The notes under the pieces were generated by a model. That model was given only the letters and a program-made list of their open reading frames with translations. It made no database searches and was not told where the DNA came from. Below are positions 1-6,664 of a stretch of 10,042 bases of DNA, one piece after another. A program made the position numbers and the translations under genes. This stretch comes from JBBRHH01 sp038222915 (GTDB lineage: Bacteria > Planctomycetota > Phycisphaerae > Tepidisphaerales > Tepidisphaeraceae), in assembly GCA_038222915.1 (NCBI GenBank), contig JBBRHH010000193.1:1-10042 (forward strand), given 5' to 3'. Each line of letters begins with the position of its first letter. Positions within the stretch are counted from its first letter, which is position 1.

Positions 1-126
1 CTGACTCTGGCAGAGACGGCCGAGACCATGGGGGCGGCGGTGTCGACGGTGCACGAGCGGTATCGCACGGGATTGAAGGCTTTGCAACGTTTGATGGAGT
101 TGCCATGCAAGAACAAGACGACCTGA
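1..126 (+). CDS. RNA polymerase sigma factor, sigma-70 family, C-terminal end only
   Basis: The first frame is open from the window edge to a TGA at 124-126 and encodes 41 residues that begin LTLAETAETMGAAVSTVHER. This has the shape of sigma region 4.2: a first helix with the 'LAETAE-x-MG' pattern, a turn, a recognition helix around 'VSTVHERYR', and then the amphipathic 'GLKALQRLM' helix that closes ECF-type sigma factors. The family binds the -35 element and directs RNA polymerase. The start and region 2 lie outside the window, so the ECF subgroup cannot be told. The 3' end overlaps the next gene by 22 bases, which suggests translational coupling. The unrelated alternative of a LuxR-type HTH is less likely because of the 'TVHERYRTGLKAL' tail. 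Confidence 0.75.
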   Translation: MTLAETAETMGAAVSTVHERYRTGLKALQRLMELPCKNKTT

Positions 127-536
127 GCGGCGCGGAGCGGAAATTGGTTGGCGCGATGAAGCGGCTGCAACCGGCCGCGGGCGGGCTTGATGCATCCAAG
201 GTGATGTTTGAGGCGGGGCGGCGCGCGGCGCATCGGCATTTGGCAGTGTGGCGGGGAACTGCGATTGCGTGCGTGGGAGTTCTGGGAATGTCGATCTGGT
301 TACGGCCCCGGGCAATCGAACGCACGGTCTATGTGAATGCGCCGGCGGTGGTTGAATCTTCGCCAACGGAAACGGTGGCGGTCGCGCTGACGCCGCCGGT
401 GGCGGGGTTTGAATATCTGAAACTTCGAACGGCGGTTCTAGAGCGCGGCCTGGCGGCTCTGCCGAATGCACAAATGAGCAACGGGTGCGCGGTGGAGACG
501 GCCATGCCGTCGAAAAGAAATGTCGACGAGAATTGA
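105..536 (+). CDS. Small single-pass membrane protein, putative anti-sigma-like partner
   Basis: This 143-residue protein starts inside the end of the sigma factor gene. It has a charged N-terminal cytoplasmic part (about 1-48) with a 'MKRLQPAAGGLD...VMFEAGRRAA' segment, one hydrophobic segment at about 51-66, and a variable outer part that is rich in Val, Pro and Ala and then less ordered. From memory, planctomycete genomes often carry a short protein with this 'LxP...LD...MFxAG' pattern directly after a sigma factor. The overlap and topology fit a membrane-held regulator that sequesters or signals to the sigma factor. No zinc-binding HxxxCxxC anti-sigma motif is visible, so the regulatory role is inferred from position and shape only. 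The ATG at 105 is the only start compatible with the N-terminal motif. Confidence 0.7.
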   Translation: MQEQDDLSGAERKLVGAMKRLQPAAGGLDASKVMFEAGRRAAHRHLAVWRGTAIACVGVLGMSIWLRPRAIERTVYVNAPAVVESSPTETVAVALTPPVAGFEYLKLRTAVLERGLAALPNAQMSNGCAVETAMPSKRNVDEN

Positions 537-544
537 GGTGTCCG

Positions 545-2002
545 ATGACCGCGTGGAAATGGGTATTGATACTGGTGATCTGGTCCGCCTCCGGATTCTG
601 CGGGGCGGCCGGACGTCTGGCTGATGCAATGCCGGCGACACGGCCCGCCGGTGCACCGACTGTCTTTGAAATGCGGGTGCGCGCGATCGCCGCGACCAGG
701 CCGGCTTTGCAGGCACGGCTGCTTCCCGACCGGCTGGACCAGACGCCCGGCAACGGAGCGACTGACTATCTGCTCGCTTTAACACAGATGCAGGCCATTC
801 CCTCAACGACGTTGGATCTGGACCCAGCGATGCCGCGCCTGCCGGCAATTTCGGACAAGGTGGACCTGTACCTCGAACAGGGCCTGGATCAGCTGGATGT
901 GAAAGGTGCAACAGAGCTGATCGGCCACTACGACGGAGTGCTGTCCGCGATGGACCGTGCGGGGAGGCGTGAGCAAGTCGACTGGGGATTGCCGTTGCGC
1001 GAGGAGGGCTTTCATACGCTGATGCCGCACTTGAACGGCCTGCGGCAGTTGGCTCGCATTTTACGATTGCGAACGCGCTTGGAGATTCAACGCCGCGACT
1101 ATCACGCGGCGCTGCAGAGCATTCAGAGCGGCCTTGCGATATCGCAGGCGTTGAACCATCAGAGTGTCATTGTGCAGGCGCTCGTGGGGGCGGGAATTGC
1201 ACGGCTTTTCATTGACGAAATACGGGAAATGAGCCAGCAGCCTGGCGCGCCGAATCTGTACTGGGCGCTGGCGGACCTGCCTAGGCCGTTTATCGATATG
1301 CGCGGCGCGTTGGCCACTGAGCGGGCGATGTTGTTCTACACGCTGCCGGAACTTCGCAAGGCGACGGCCGGAACGATGACGGCGGACGACTGGCAGGCGA
1401 TGCAGCAGCGTTTGTCGCAATTGAACGCCGAGATGTCGGGCAGCAGTCCATCTCCGCTTATCGTCGCGGCGGCGGGTGCTGCGACGTATCCGGAGGCGAA
1501 GAAATATCTGCTGGCGCATGGGATGACGCAGGAGCAGGTCGCGACCATTTCGCCGCCACAGGCCGTGGGACGGTACTGGGCGCAAACCTACGCGGAGTGG
1601 TGGGATGAGATCTCCAAGTGGTATGCAATGCCGTTTTGGGAAGCGCAGCCGAGGCTGATGGAAGTGGAGCGGGCCTTTTCGCGTGCAGAAAGTAAATCGT
1701 TGAATCCGTTATTGGTGGTCGTGCCTGCCGTTACGTCGATGTATGCCGCGTCGGTCGCGGTAGATCGGGAAATAGCGGCACTGCGCACGGTCGAGGCGTT
1801 GCGCGACTATGCGGCCGGGCATGAGGGGAAGTTGCCGGAGAACCTGAATGAGGCCAATGCGCTACCGTGGCCGATCGATCCGATGACCGGGAAGGTGTTT
1901 GGATACAAGCGGGAAGGGAAGAACGTGACACTGGAAGCGCCGGTGTTGGACGGGGTGGTGGGGCGGTACTGGCACCGGTATGAGGTGACGGTGGAGAAAT
2001 GA
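545..2002 (+). CDS. Secreted alpha-helical protein of unknown function, planctomycete-type family
   Basis: The protein has 485 residues and begins MTAWKWVLILVIWSASGFCG, a signal peptide with probable cleavage near residue 23. It is therefore expected outside the cytoplasmic membrane. I chose the ATG at 545 rather than the in-frame ATG at 485: it gives a proper signal peptide, has GAGG at 535-538 six bases upstream, and avoids a long overlap with the preceding gene. Recognisable segments are 'LLPDRLDQTPGN' (about 60-70), a long helical and possibly TPR-like stretch (about 165-235), 'PGAPNLYWALADLPRP' (about 236-251), and a C-terminal 'WPIDPMTGKVFGYKREG' segment. I recall these from planctomycete proteins of unknown function. 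The gene follows the membrane protein after 8 bases, so the sigma factor, membrane protein and this secreted protein probably form one operon. No catalytic motif is seen. Confidence 0.8.
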   Translation: MTAWKWVLILVIWSASGFCGAAGRLADAMPATRPAGAPTVFEMRVRAIAATRPALQARLLPDRLDQTPGNGATDYLLALTQMQAIPSTTLDLDPAMPRLPAISDKVDLYLEQGLDQLDVKGATELIGHYDGVLSAMDRAGRREQVDWGLPLREEGFHTLMPHLNGLRQLARILRLRTRLEIQRRDYHAALQSIQSGLAISQALNHQSVIVQALVGAGIARLFIDEIREMSQQPGAPNLYWALADLPRPFIDMRGALATERAMLFYTLPELRKATAGTMTADDWQAMQQRLSQLNAEMSGSSPSPLIVAAAGAATYPEAKKYLLAHGMTQEQVATISPPQAVGRYWAQTYAEWWDEISKWYAMPFWEAQPRLMEVERAFSRAESKSLNPLLVVVPAVTSMYAASVAVDREIAALRTVEALRDYAAGHEGKLPENLNEANALPWPIDPMTGKVFGYKREGKNVTLEAPVLDGVVGRYWHRYEVTVEK

Positions 2003-2040
2003 ATCACGCTTTGCTTTCGCTCCGGCGTGGTGGGCGTGAT
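2003..2040. repeat. Inverted repeat upstream of transaldolase
   Basis: Arms ATCACGC (2003-2009) and GCGTGAT (2034-2040) are exact complements separated by 24 bases. The repeat starts directly after the stop codon of the secreted-protein gene and ends 22 bases before the transaldolase Shine-Dalgarno. There is no T-run after it, so it is not a standard intrinsic terminator. It could be a weak stem or a binding site, and a chance match is possible at this arm length. Confidence 0.3.
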
Positions 2041-2061
2041 AGGATAGCGGGGGGAAAATCT

Positions 2062-2068
2062 AAAGGAG
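2062..2068 (+). promoter_or_regulatory. Strong ribosome binding site of transaldolase
   Basis: AAAGGAG lies 7 bases before the ATG at 2076, close to an ideal Shine-Dalgarno. It fixes the start codon and suggests high translation, as expected for a central-metabolism enzyme. It is the strongest such site in the window. No clear -35/-10 pair could be picked in the 73-base gap before the gene. Confidence 0.8.
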
Positions 2069-2075
2069 CACGGAC

Positions 2076-3131
2076 ATGTCACTAAAATCTCTCATCGGCA
2101 CCGGGACAAAGGTTTGGCTGGACAGTGTGGATCCGGATCTGGTTGTGAAAAACCGGGCCGCCGGCGCGACCGGAGCTACGTCGAATCCGATCATCATCGC
2201 CGACCTGATCAAGGGCGGGCATTTTGATGAGGACATGATCAAGCTGATCGACAAGGGACTGGATGACAGCACGATCGCGTGGGACCTCGACGACCAACTG
2301 GTCAAAAACGCGCAGTCGGTTTTTCTGCCGGTGTGGGAACAGACCAAGGGGAATGACGGGTATGTAAGTTTTGAACTGGATCCGCTGCTGGAAGATGTGA
2401 CCGCACCGATGCCGTTGGAGCAGGCGGTCAAGCATTATATTGAGCTGGGCAAGAAGTGGTCGGCCGGTCATAAGAACCGGATGATCAAGGTTCCGGCGAC
2501 GCCGGCGGGCCTTGGGGCGGTGGAAGAACTGGCGGCTCTCGGGATCACGTTGAACGTAACGCTGGTGTTCTCTGAGCGGCAGTACAAGGCCGCGCGGGAT
2601 GCGGTCTGGCGCGGGGCGCAGCGCCGCAAGAACGGGCTTGGGGACTTTAAGAGCGTCTACTCCATCTTTGTTTCGCGCGTGGATGTTTATACCGAGAAGA
2701 ACGTGCCCGATCTCAGCCCGGCCGCCCAGGGGCAGGTTGGCATCGTGAATGCAAAACTGCTCTGGAAGATGAACCAGGAATTCTGGGCTTCGAAAGGACT
2801 GCGGCTGCAGCAGGAAATTATTTTCGCGAGTACCGGGACCAAGAAGCCGGCCGATCCGCAGGACAAGTATGTGGAGGCTTTGGCGGGAAGCGATATTCAG
2901 ACAAATCCGCCGGCTACGAACGATGCGGTCGAGAAGTTGAACAAGTCGTACACCAAGCAGGTGGACAAGCTTCCGGCGCAGAGTGTGGTGGATGAGATTG
3001 CGAAAAAGGTGGACCAGAAGAAGATGGAAGACAAGCTGATGGAAGAGGGGACGCTGAAGTTCGCCGATCCGCAGAAGGCGCTGCTGAAGCTCATCGGGCA
3101 GAAGCGAGCGACGCTGACGGCGGCGAAGTAG
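2076..3131 (+). CDS. tal: Transaldolase
   Basis: Transaldolase transfers a dihydroxyacetone unit between sugar phosphates in the cytoplasmic non-oxidative pentose phosphate pathway (sedoheptulose 7-phosphate + glyceraldehyde 3-phosphate to erythrose 4-phosphate + fructose 6-phosphate). The 351-residue sequence keeps the family's active-site landmarks: Asp16 in 'WLDSVDP', the 'GATSNPIII' strand with Asn37, Glu100, the Schiff-base Lys138 in 'RMIKVPAT', Asn160/Thr162 in 'TLNVTLVFS', and Ser196 in 'SIFVSRVD'. By motif alignment these correspond to Asp17, Asn35, Glu96, Lys132, Asn154, Thr156 and Ser176 of E. coli TalB. The length is somewhat above TalB (317 residues) and fits the larger bacterial subfamily. 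The last ~70 residues are Lys-rich and helical. It appears to be a single-gene unit with its own terminator. The smaller fructose-6-phosphate aldolases (about 220 residues) are excluded by length. Confidence 0.95.
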   Translation: MSLKSLIGTGTKVWLDSVDPDLVVKNRAAGATGATSNPIIIADLIKGGHFDEDMIKLIDKGLDDSTIAWDLDDQLVKNAQSVFLPVWEQTKGNDGYVSFELDPLLEDVTAPMPLEQAVKHYIELGKKWSAGHKNRMIKVPATPAGLGAVEELAALGITLNVTLVFSERQYKAARDAVWRGAQRRKNGLGDFKSVYSIFVSRVDVYTEKNVPDLSPAAQGQVGIVNAKLLWKMNQEFWASKGLRLQQEIIFASTGTKKPADPQDKYVEALAGSDIQTNPPATNDAVEKLNKSYTKQVDKLPAQSVVDEIAKKVDQKKMEDKLMEEGTLKFADPQKALLKLIGQKRATLTAAK

Positions 3132-3155
3132 AATGCCAATTTGAGATGAGAAACG

Positions 3156-3190
3156 AGCGCCGCTGTTCTCAGCGGCGCTTTTTCTTTTTG
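3156..3190 (+). terminator. Intrinsic terminator of transaldolase
   Basis: Arms AGCGCCGCTG (3156-3165) and CAGCGGCGCT (3170-3179) form a perfect 10-bp stem with a TTCT loop, followed by TTTTTCTTTTT. This is a textbook Rho-independent terminator for the plus strand, 24 bases after the transaldolase stop. It lies over the 3' end of the opposing gene, whose TGA (3169-3171) sits in the loop and right arm. On the minus strand the stem is followed only by a weak T-rich stretch, so it may act in both directions but less well for that gene. Confidence 0.9.
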
Positions 3191-5100
3191 CTTGTTGCAG
3201 GGATTTTTTTCTTCTTGAGTTCGCGGACTGTGGTCGCCAGCCACTCCAATGCGCCTGTAGCCTTCGTCCAGAGATCGTTTACCTCGTTGGCATAGACATC
3301 GGCCTCGTCCGGGCTGCCCGGGCTATACGATCGAGGTGATTCTGGAAGGCCATCCGTGGATAGCAGGACAGACGGGACATACGGGTTTTCTTTAACGGCG
3401 GCGATGAGCTTCGATCGGGCACCAGCGCTGTTTCCTTCACGGAGAAAAGCAAGCAGTGCGCGGCCGTAAAGCCACGCGGCGCTGGAGTCGTCACGGTATT
3501 GCGGATCGTCGAGAAGGCGATGGGCTTCGTGGAGATGTCGGCCGTGCAGCAGTGCTGGCAAAAGGATGTAGCGGATGCCCTGGTTGTCGCCGGGGTTCAA
3601 GCGAAGCATTTCGCGATAGTGGTCGGTCGCCTCTTTGTAGCGACCCAGCTTTTCGAGGGCGCCAGCGAGGCCGGCGCGGGCGCGCATATACGGGCGGGTT
3701 TCGGTGATGCCCCAGAAATGGCCGATCGAGTCACGGAAGACTTCCTCGCCGAGGGCGCGTTCACCGGCGGCGACGGCTTTTACGAAGAGCTCGCGTGCTC
3801 TTTCCGGGTCGCTGCCGCGCTGGGCGAGCATGACATAGGCGTCGGCACAATCGGGACAGATGGCGAGTGCCGCGCGCGCCAGTTGTACTTGCCGGCGACC
3901 TCGGGCTTCGAACGCCTCGAACATGACATCCTGGGCGCGCTCGAGCGGCGTTTGCGGCTCCGGAGCCAGTTTGTCCGGATCGCTCATGTGTTCCTTGAGG
4001 AACTGATTCATGTCGGCGGCACTGGTGAATTTCTGCGTCCTCATCAGCCGTTTTACGTTAAGCAGCGCCTTCTCCATTGAGTTTTGAGCGAGAAACGGCT
4101 GGCGGGTCTCGAGGTTGCCGGCTGATTTGCCGGCGAGGGCTCGGAGCAGGTCGGGGAGTGAAAGGACGTAGGTGATTTCGCCGCCGATGGTCTGCACGGT
4201 TTTTTCCCAACGGCCGGTATCGATCTCGTCTTCGGTGGTTTGGGCCAGCGCAAGGAGGAGGCCTTCGACATAGGCGAGGGCAGGCGCGGATGGGGCTGAA
4301 TATTGGTGATTGGGGCCATAGCCCATGATGGTGGGATACGCGTCGGGCGCGGCGAGTGCAAAAGCGTGGTCTTCCCAGAGATCGTGATCCGGCACGGGCA
4401 CGTGCTGTGCGATGTCGTAAGTGAGTGACCAGTGCCAGGTTTTTTGCGAGGCCGGGGGACCGTTGGACATCAGCCTGTCGCGTGCGGCGAGCGATTCGGT
4501 AAAGGCGATGCCGTAGGTCCTGCCGGCGGCTCCCATGACGCACGTGAATGCCAGGCCTGGAGGCGCTTGGGGAGATTCGATCTGGATCAGGTCATCGTCG
4601 ATCAGATGCTCCCAAAGCCTGGAGCGATAGAAGTGCGCGGCGGCGTCGGCATAGGCGCGTGCCTTGTCGATATCGACGTCCTGGCCTTTAAGGAGTCCGG
4701 GAATTGGACTGGAGTCAAAGTTGCGGGTGAGATGCTTTGCGACGGACTCGATCTCCAATTGTTCGCGGTGGACGACGGCAACGCCGGCCTGGGCGAGCGG
4801 CTGGCGGAGTAAGATGGCGAGTTCAGGATCTTTAAGAGCAAGCTGTTTGGGCCGTCCGCGCGCTTCTTCACAGGCCGAAACGAGGTTGTTCAAAATTCCT
4901 TCGAGCGATGCCTCGTCCGGGCGCAGCATTTTGGGCTTGGAAATCCATTTGCCTACGGGATCTCCCCAGAGAAAGAACGTGGGGCGATACGGCTCGCCAA
5001 CTTCGCCCGTTATCCAGCCGGGAAACCGAGCCGCGATTCCCTGCCAGGTCACTTCCTTCTGAACGAGGCGATTGAGGCGATCGATCAATTCATTGAACAT
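3169..5100 (-). CDS. TPR protein with ST7-like C-terminal half, function unknown
   Basis: This is a 643-residue protein with no signal peptide or membrane segment, so probably cytoplasmic. Residues about 35-120 and 145-215 resemble, from memory, DUF6930/DUF7309-type domains ('RPKQLALKDPELA', then 'FYRSRLWEHLIDDDLIQIE...CVMGAAGRTYGIAF'). Residues about 390-580 are TPR-like helical pairs resembling the ST7 family, including 'ALAICPDCADAYVMLA', 'GHFWGITETRPYMRARAGLA' and 'YREMLRLNPGDNQGIRYILLP'. TPR regions bind protein partners, but no partner or reaction can be named here. The last 16 residues are very basic ('KKKK' twice). It lies 53 bases downstream of sthA on the same strand. The ATG at 5098-5100 has no Shine-Dalgarno, and no better in-frame start is evident. 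Function is unknown; domain names are tentative. Confidence 0.85.
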   Translation of the reverse strand: MFNELIDRLNRLVQKEVTWQGIAARFPGWITGEVGEPYRPTFFLWGDPVGKWISKPKMLRPDEASLEGILNNLVSACEEARGRPKQLALKDPELAILLRQPLAQAGVAVVHREQLEIESVAKHLTRNFDSSPIPGLLKGQDVDIDKARAYADAAAHFYRSRLWEHLIDDDLIQIESPQAPPGLAFTCVMGAAGRTYGIAFTESLAARDRLMSNGPPASQKTWHWSLTYDIAQHVPVPDHDLWEDHAFALAAPDAYPTIMGYGPNHQYSAPSAPALAYVEGLLLALAQTTEDEIDTGRWEKTVQTIGGEITYVLSLPDLLRALAGKSAGNLETRQPFLAQNSMEKALLNVKRLMRTQKFTSAADMNQFLKEHMSDPDKLAPEPQTPLERAQDVMFEAFEARGRRQVQLARAALAICPDCADAYVMLAQRGSDPERARELFVKAVAAGERALGEEVFRDSIGHFWGITETRPYMRARAGLAGALEKLGRYKEATDHYREMLRLNPGDNQGIRYILLPALLHGRHLHEAHRLLDDPQYRDDSSAAWLYGRALLAFLREGNSAGARSKLIAAVKENPYVPSVLLSTDGLPESPRSYSPGSPDEADVYANEVNDLWTKATGALEWLATTVRELKKKKIPATSKKKKRR

Positions 5101-5108
5101 TTGTTGAA

Positions 5109-5136
5109 GTTATAACACCGAGAGTGGAGGCGGCAA
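5109..5136 (-). promoter_or_regulatory. Candidate promoter for the TPR gene, possibly leaderless
   Basis: Read on the minus strand, a TATAAC -10 box (5109-5114) follows a TTGCCG -35-like box (5131-5136) after 16 bases. Only 8 bases separate the -10 box from the ATG, which would place transcription start at or next to the start codon. The region has no Shine-Dalgarno, which fits a leaderless message. The hexamers match consensus at 5 of 6 and 4 of 6. Short matches like this arise by chance, so this is a proposal; co-transcription from sthA is the alternative. Confidence 0.35.
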
Positions 5137-5153
5137 AAGTGACATCGTTTCCG

Positions 5154-6560
5154 CTAAACGCCAAGCCGGCTCAGGCCGTCGAAGGCGGCGATCTTGTAGC
5201 ATTCGGCGAGCGTCGGGTAATTGAAGACGGTGTCGACGAAGTAGTCGATCTCGCCGGCGAAGGCCATGACCGCCTGGCCGATGTGAATCAATTCGCTGGC
5301 CTGTGCGCCGATCACGTGGATGCCCAGAAGGGTGCGCAGTTCGCGGTGAAAGATCAGTTTTAATAACCCGGTTTCGTCGCCGATGATCTGGCCTCTGGCG
5401 ATCTCGCGGTAGTGCGCCTTGCCGACTTCGTACGGGATGCCCTGTTTGGTCAGTTCTTCTTCGTTGTAGCCGACAGTCGATATCTCCGGGATGGTGTAGA
5501 TGCCGTAGGGGAAGAGATCGGGAACGCTGTGCGCCTTCACGCCAAAAGCGTTGGACGCGGCCAATCTGCCCTGTTCCATTGAAATGGAGGCGAGGGAGGG
5601 AAAGCCGATGAGGTCGCCGACCGCGTAGATGTGCGGGACATCGGTTTGATATTGGTCATTTACTTTTACGCGGCCGCGATCGTCGGCGCTCAAGCCTGCG
5701 CCGGGGAGATTGAGTTTTGAGGTTGCGCCGATTCGGCCGACGGCGTACAGGGCCTTGTCGGTGATGATCTGCTTTCCGCTGGCGAGGGATACTTTCACGC
5801 GCGAATGGGGGCCGTCGTCGATGGGCACGAGTGCGCTGACCTGCTCGCCGAGGCGGAGGGTGACGTTGTTCTCGCGCATCTGGTAGGCGAGCGATTCGGC
5901 GATTTCGGAATCGATGAACGGCAGAAGGTGCGGCCGCATGTCCACCAAGGTGACGCGCACGCCCAAGGCCGCGAAGATGCTGGCGTATTCGCACCCGATG
6001 ACGCCTGCACCGACGATGCTCAATGTGCGCGGGCTCTGGTTGAGTGTGAGGATGTCGGCGCTGACGAAGATGCGCTGGCCGTCGAAGGGGATGGTCGTTT
6101 CGCGGGCCGGGTAACTGCCGGTGGCGATGACGATATTCTCGGCGGTGATGTCGCGGTGGCCTTGCGCGCCGACGTATTTGAGGCGGAGGGTGTGGGAATC
6201 GATGAACGAGGCCTCGGCGGCGATGAGCTCGACGTTGTGGCGGGTGAGTTGAAGGCGGGTGACGTCAATTTCGTGGCGGATGACGTGGTCGGTGCGAAGA
6301 AGGAGATCGTGGATGGTGATGTTCTGCTTGACGGCGTACGACGCGCCGTAGATGCCGCGAAGCTGGTAGCCGGAGAGATGCAGGACGGCCTCGCGGAGGG
6401 TTTTGCTGGGGATGGTGCCGGTGTTAATGCTCGCGCCGCCGATGGTGGTGCGGCGCTCGGCGATGGCGACGCGCTTGTTGAGCCGGCCAGCCTGAATGGC
6501 GGCGCTGACGCCGCCGGGGCCGGAACCGATCACGAAAAGGTCATAGTCGTAGGGTGGCAT
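5154..6560 (-). CDS. sthA: Soluble pyridine nucleotide transhydrogenase (Si-specific NAD(P)+ transhydrogenase)
   Basis: SthA is a cytoplasmic FAD flavoprotein that moves hydride between NADPH and NAD+ and usually burns off excess NADPH. The 468 residues follow the family layout: FAD-binding GSGPGG at 12-17, 'IGGASINTGTIPSKTLREAV' at 40-59, a second dinucleotide fold GAGVIG at 184-189, the FAD-contacting 'IYAVGDLIG' segment, and the C-terminal dimerisation domain ending 'NYPTLAECYKIAAFDGLSRL'. In dihydrolipoamide dehydrogenase the 'GTIPSK' region carries the redox pair CxxxxC. Here those places are Ser44 and Thr49, so dithiol chemistry is ruled out and SthA is the better name. Asp207 after the second Rossmann strand favours NAD(H) at that site. 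No clear Shine-Dalgarno precedes the ATG. The gene diverges from the radical SAM gene. Confidence 0.9.
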   Translation of the reverse strand: MPPYDYDLFVIGSGPGGVSAAIQAGRLNKRVAIAERRTTIGGASINTGTIPSKTLREAVLHLSGYQLRGIYGASYAVKQNITIHDLLLRTDHVIRHEIDVTRLQLTRHNVELIAAEASFIDSHTLRLKYVGAQGHRDITAENIVIATGSYPARETTIPFDGQRIFVSADILTLNQSPRTLSIVGAGVIGCEYASIFAALGVRVTLVDMRPHLLPFIDSEIAESLAYQMRENNVTLRLGEQVSALVPIDDGPHSRVKVSLASGKQIITDKALYAVGRIGATSKLNLPGAGLSADDRGRVKVNDQYQTDVPHIYAVGDLIGFPSLASISMEQGRLAASNAFGVKAHSVPDLFPYGIYTIPEISTVGYNEEELTKQGIPYEVGKAHYREIARGQIIGDETGLLKLIFHRELRTLLGIHVIGAQASELIHIGQAVMAFAGEIDYFVDTVFNYPTLAECYKIAAFDGLSRLGV

Positions 6561-6592
6561 GGGGAGTTTGTTTTCAAGCGAGTCTGTTTGGG

Positions 6593-6604
6593 CGTAAGCT
6601 TACG
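6593..6604. promoter_or_regulatory. Perfect 12-bp palindrome in the divergent promoter region
   Basis: CGTAAGCTTACG is a perfect palindrome in the 104-base gap between the oppositely oriented sthA and radical SAM genes, 32 bases from the sthA start and 60 from the radical SAM start. Its place and symmetry suit a dimeric regulator serving both genes. The flanking bases do not extend the symmetry. No regulator gene lies beside it in this window, so the binding protein is unknown. Confidence 0.4.
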
Positions 6605-6664
6605 GGAACCGCGGAAGGGTCGAAAGCGCAGGAAATCGGCAGGCCAGGATCGAGTGTGATTGCC

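Noticed and set aside
485..544. Earlier start for the secreted protein
   Set aside because: It would overlap the membrane-protein gene by 52 bases and put a charged stretch before the signal peptide. The ATG at 545 has a Shine-Dalgarno.
438..1585. Minus-strand open frames opposite the secreted-protein gene
   Set aside because: They are Arg/Pro-rich shadow frames across a gene with a signal peptide and recognisable family segments.
3499..4080. Plus-strand open frame of 193 codons within the TPR gene
   Set aside because: It is antisense to recognisable TPR repeats and has no ribosome binding site or motif.
5805..6659. Plus-strand open frame of 284 codons opposite sthA
   Set aside because: It lies fully over a clear sthA gene, and its Ala/Gly/Asp/Val-rich composition without motifs is what the antisense of a GC-rich gene produces.
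6554..6664. Earlier start for the radical SAM protein
   Set aside because: It would overlap the sthA start on the other strand and run through the palindrome. The family normally begins at the MADIVL strand.
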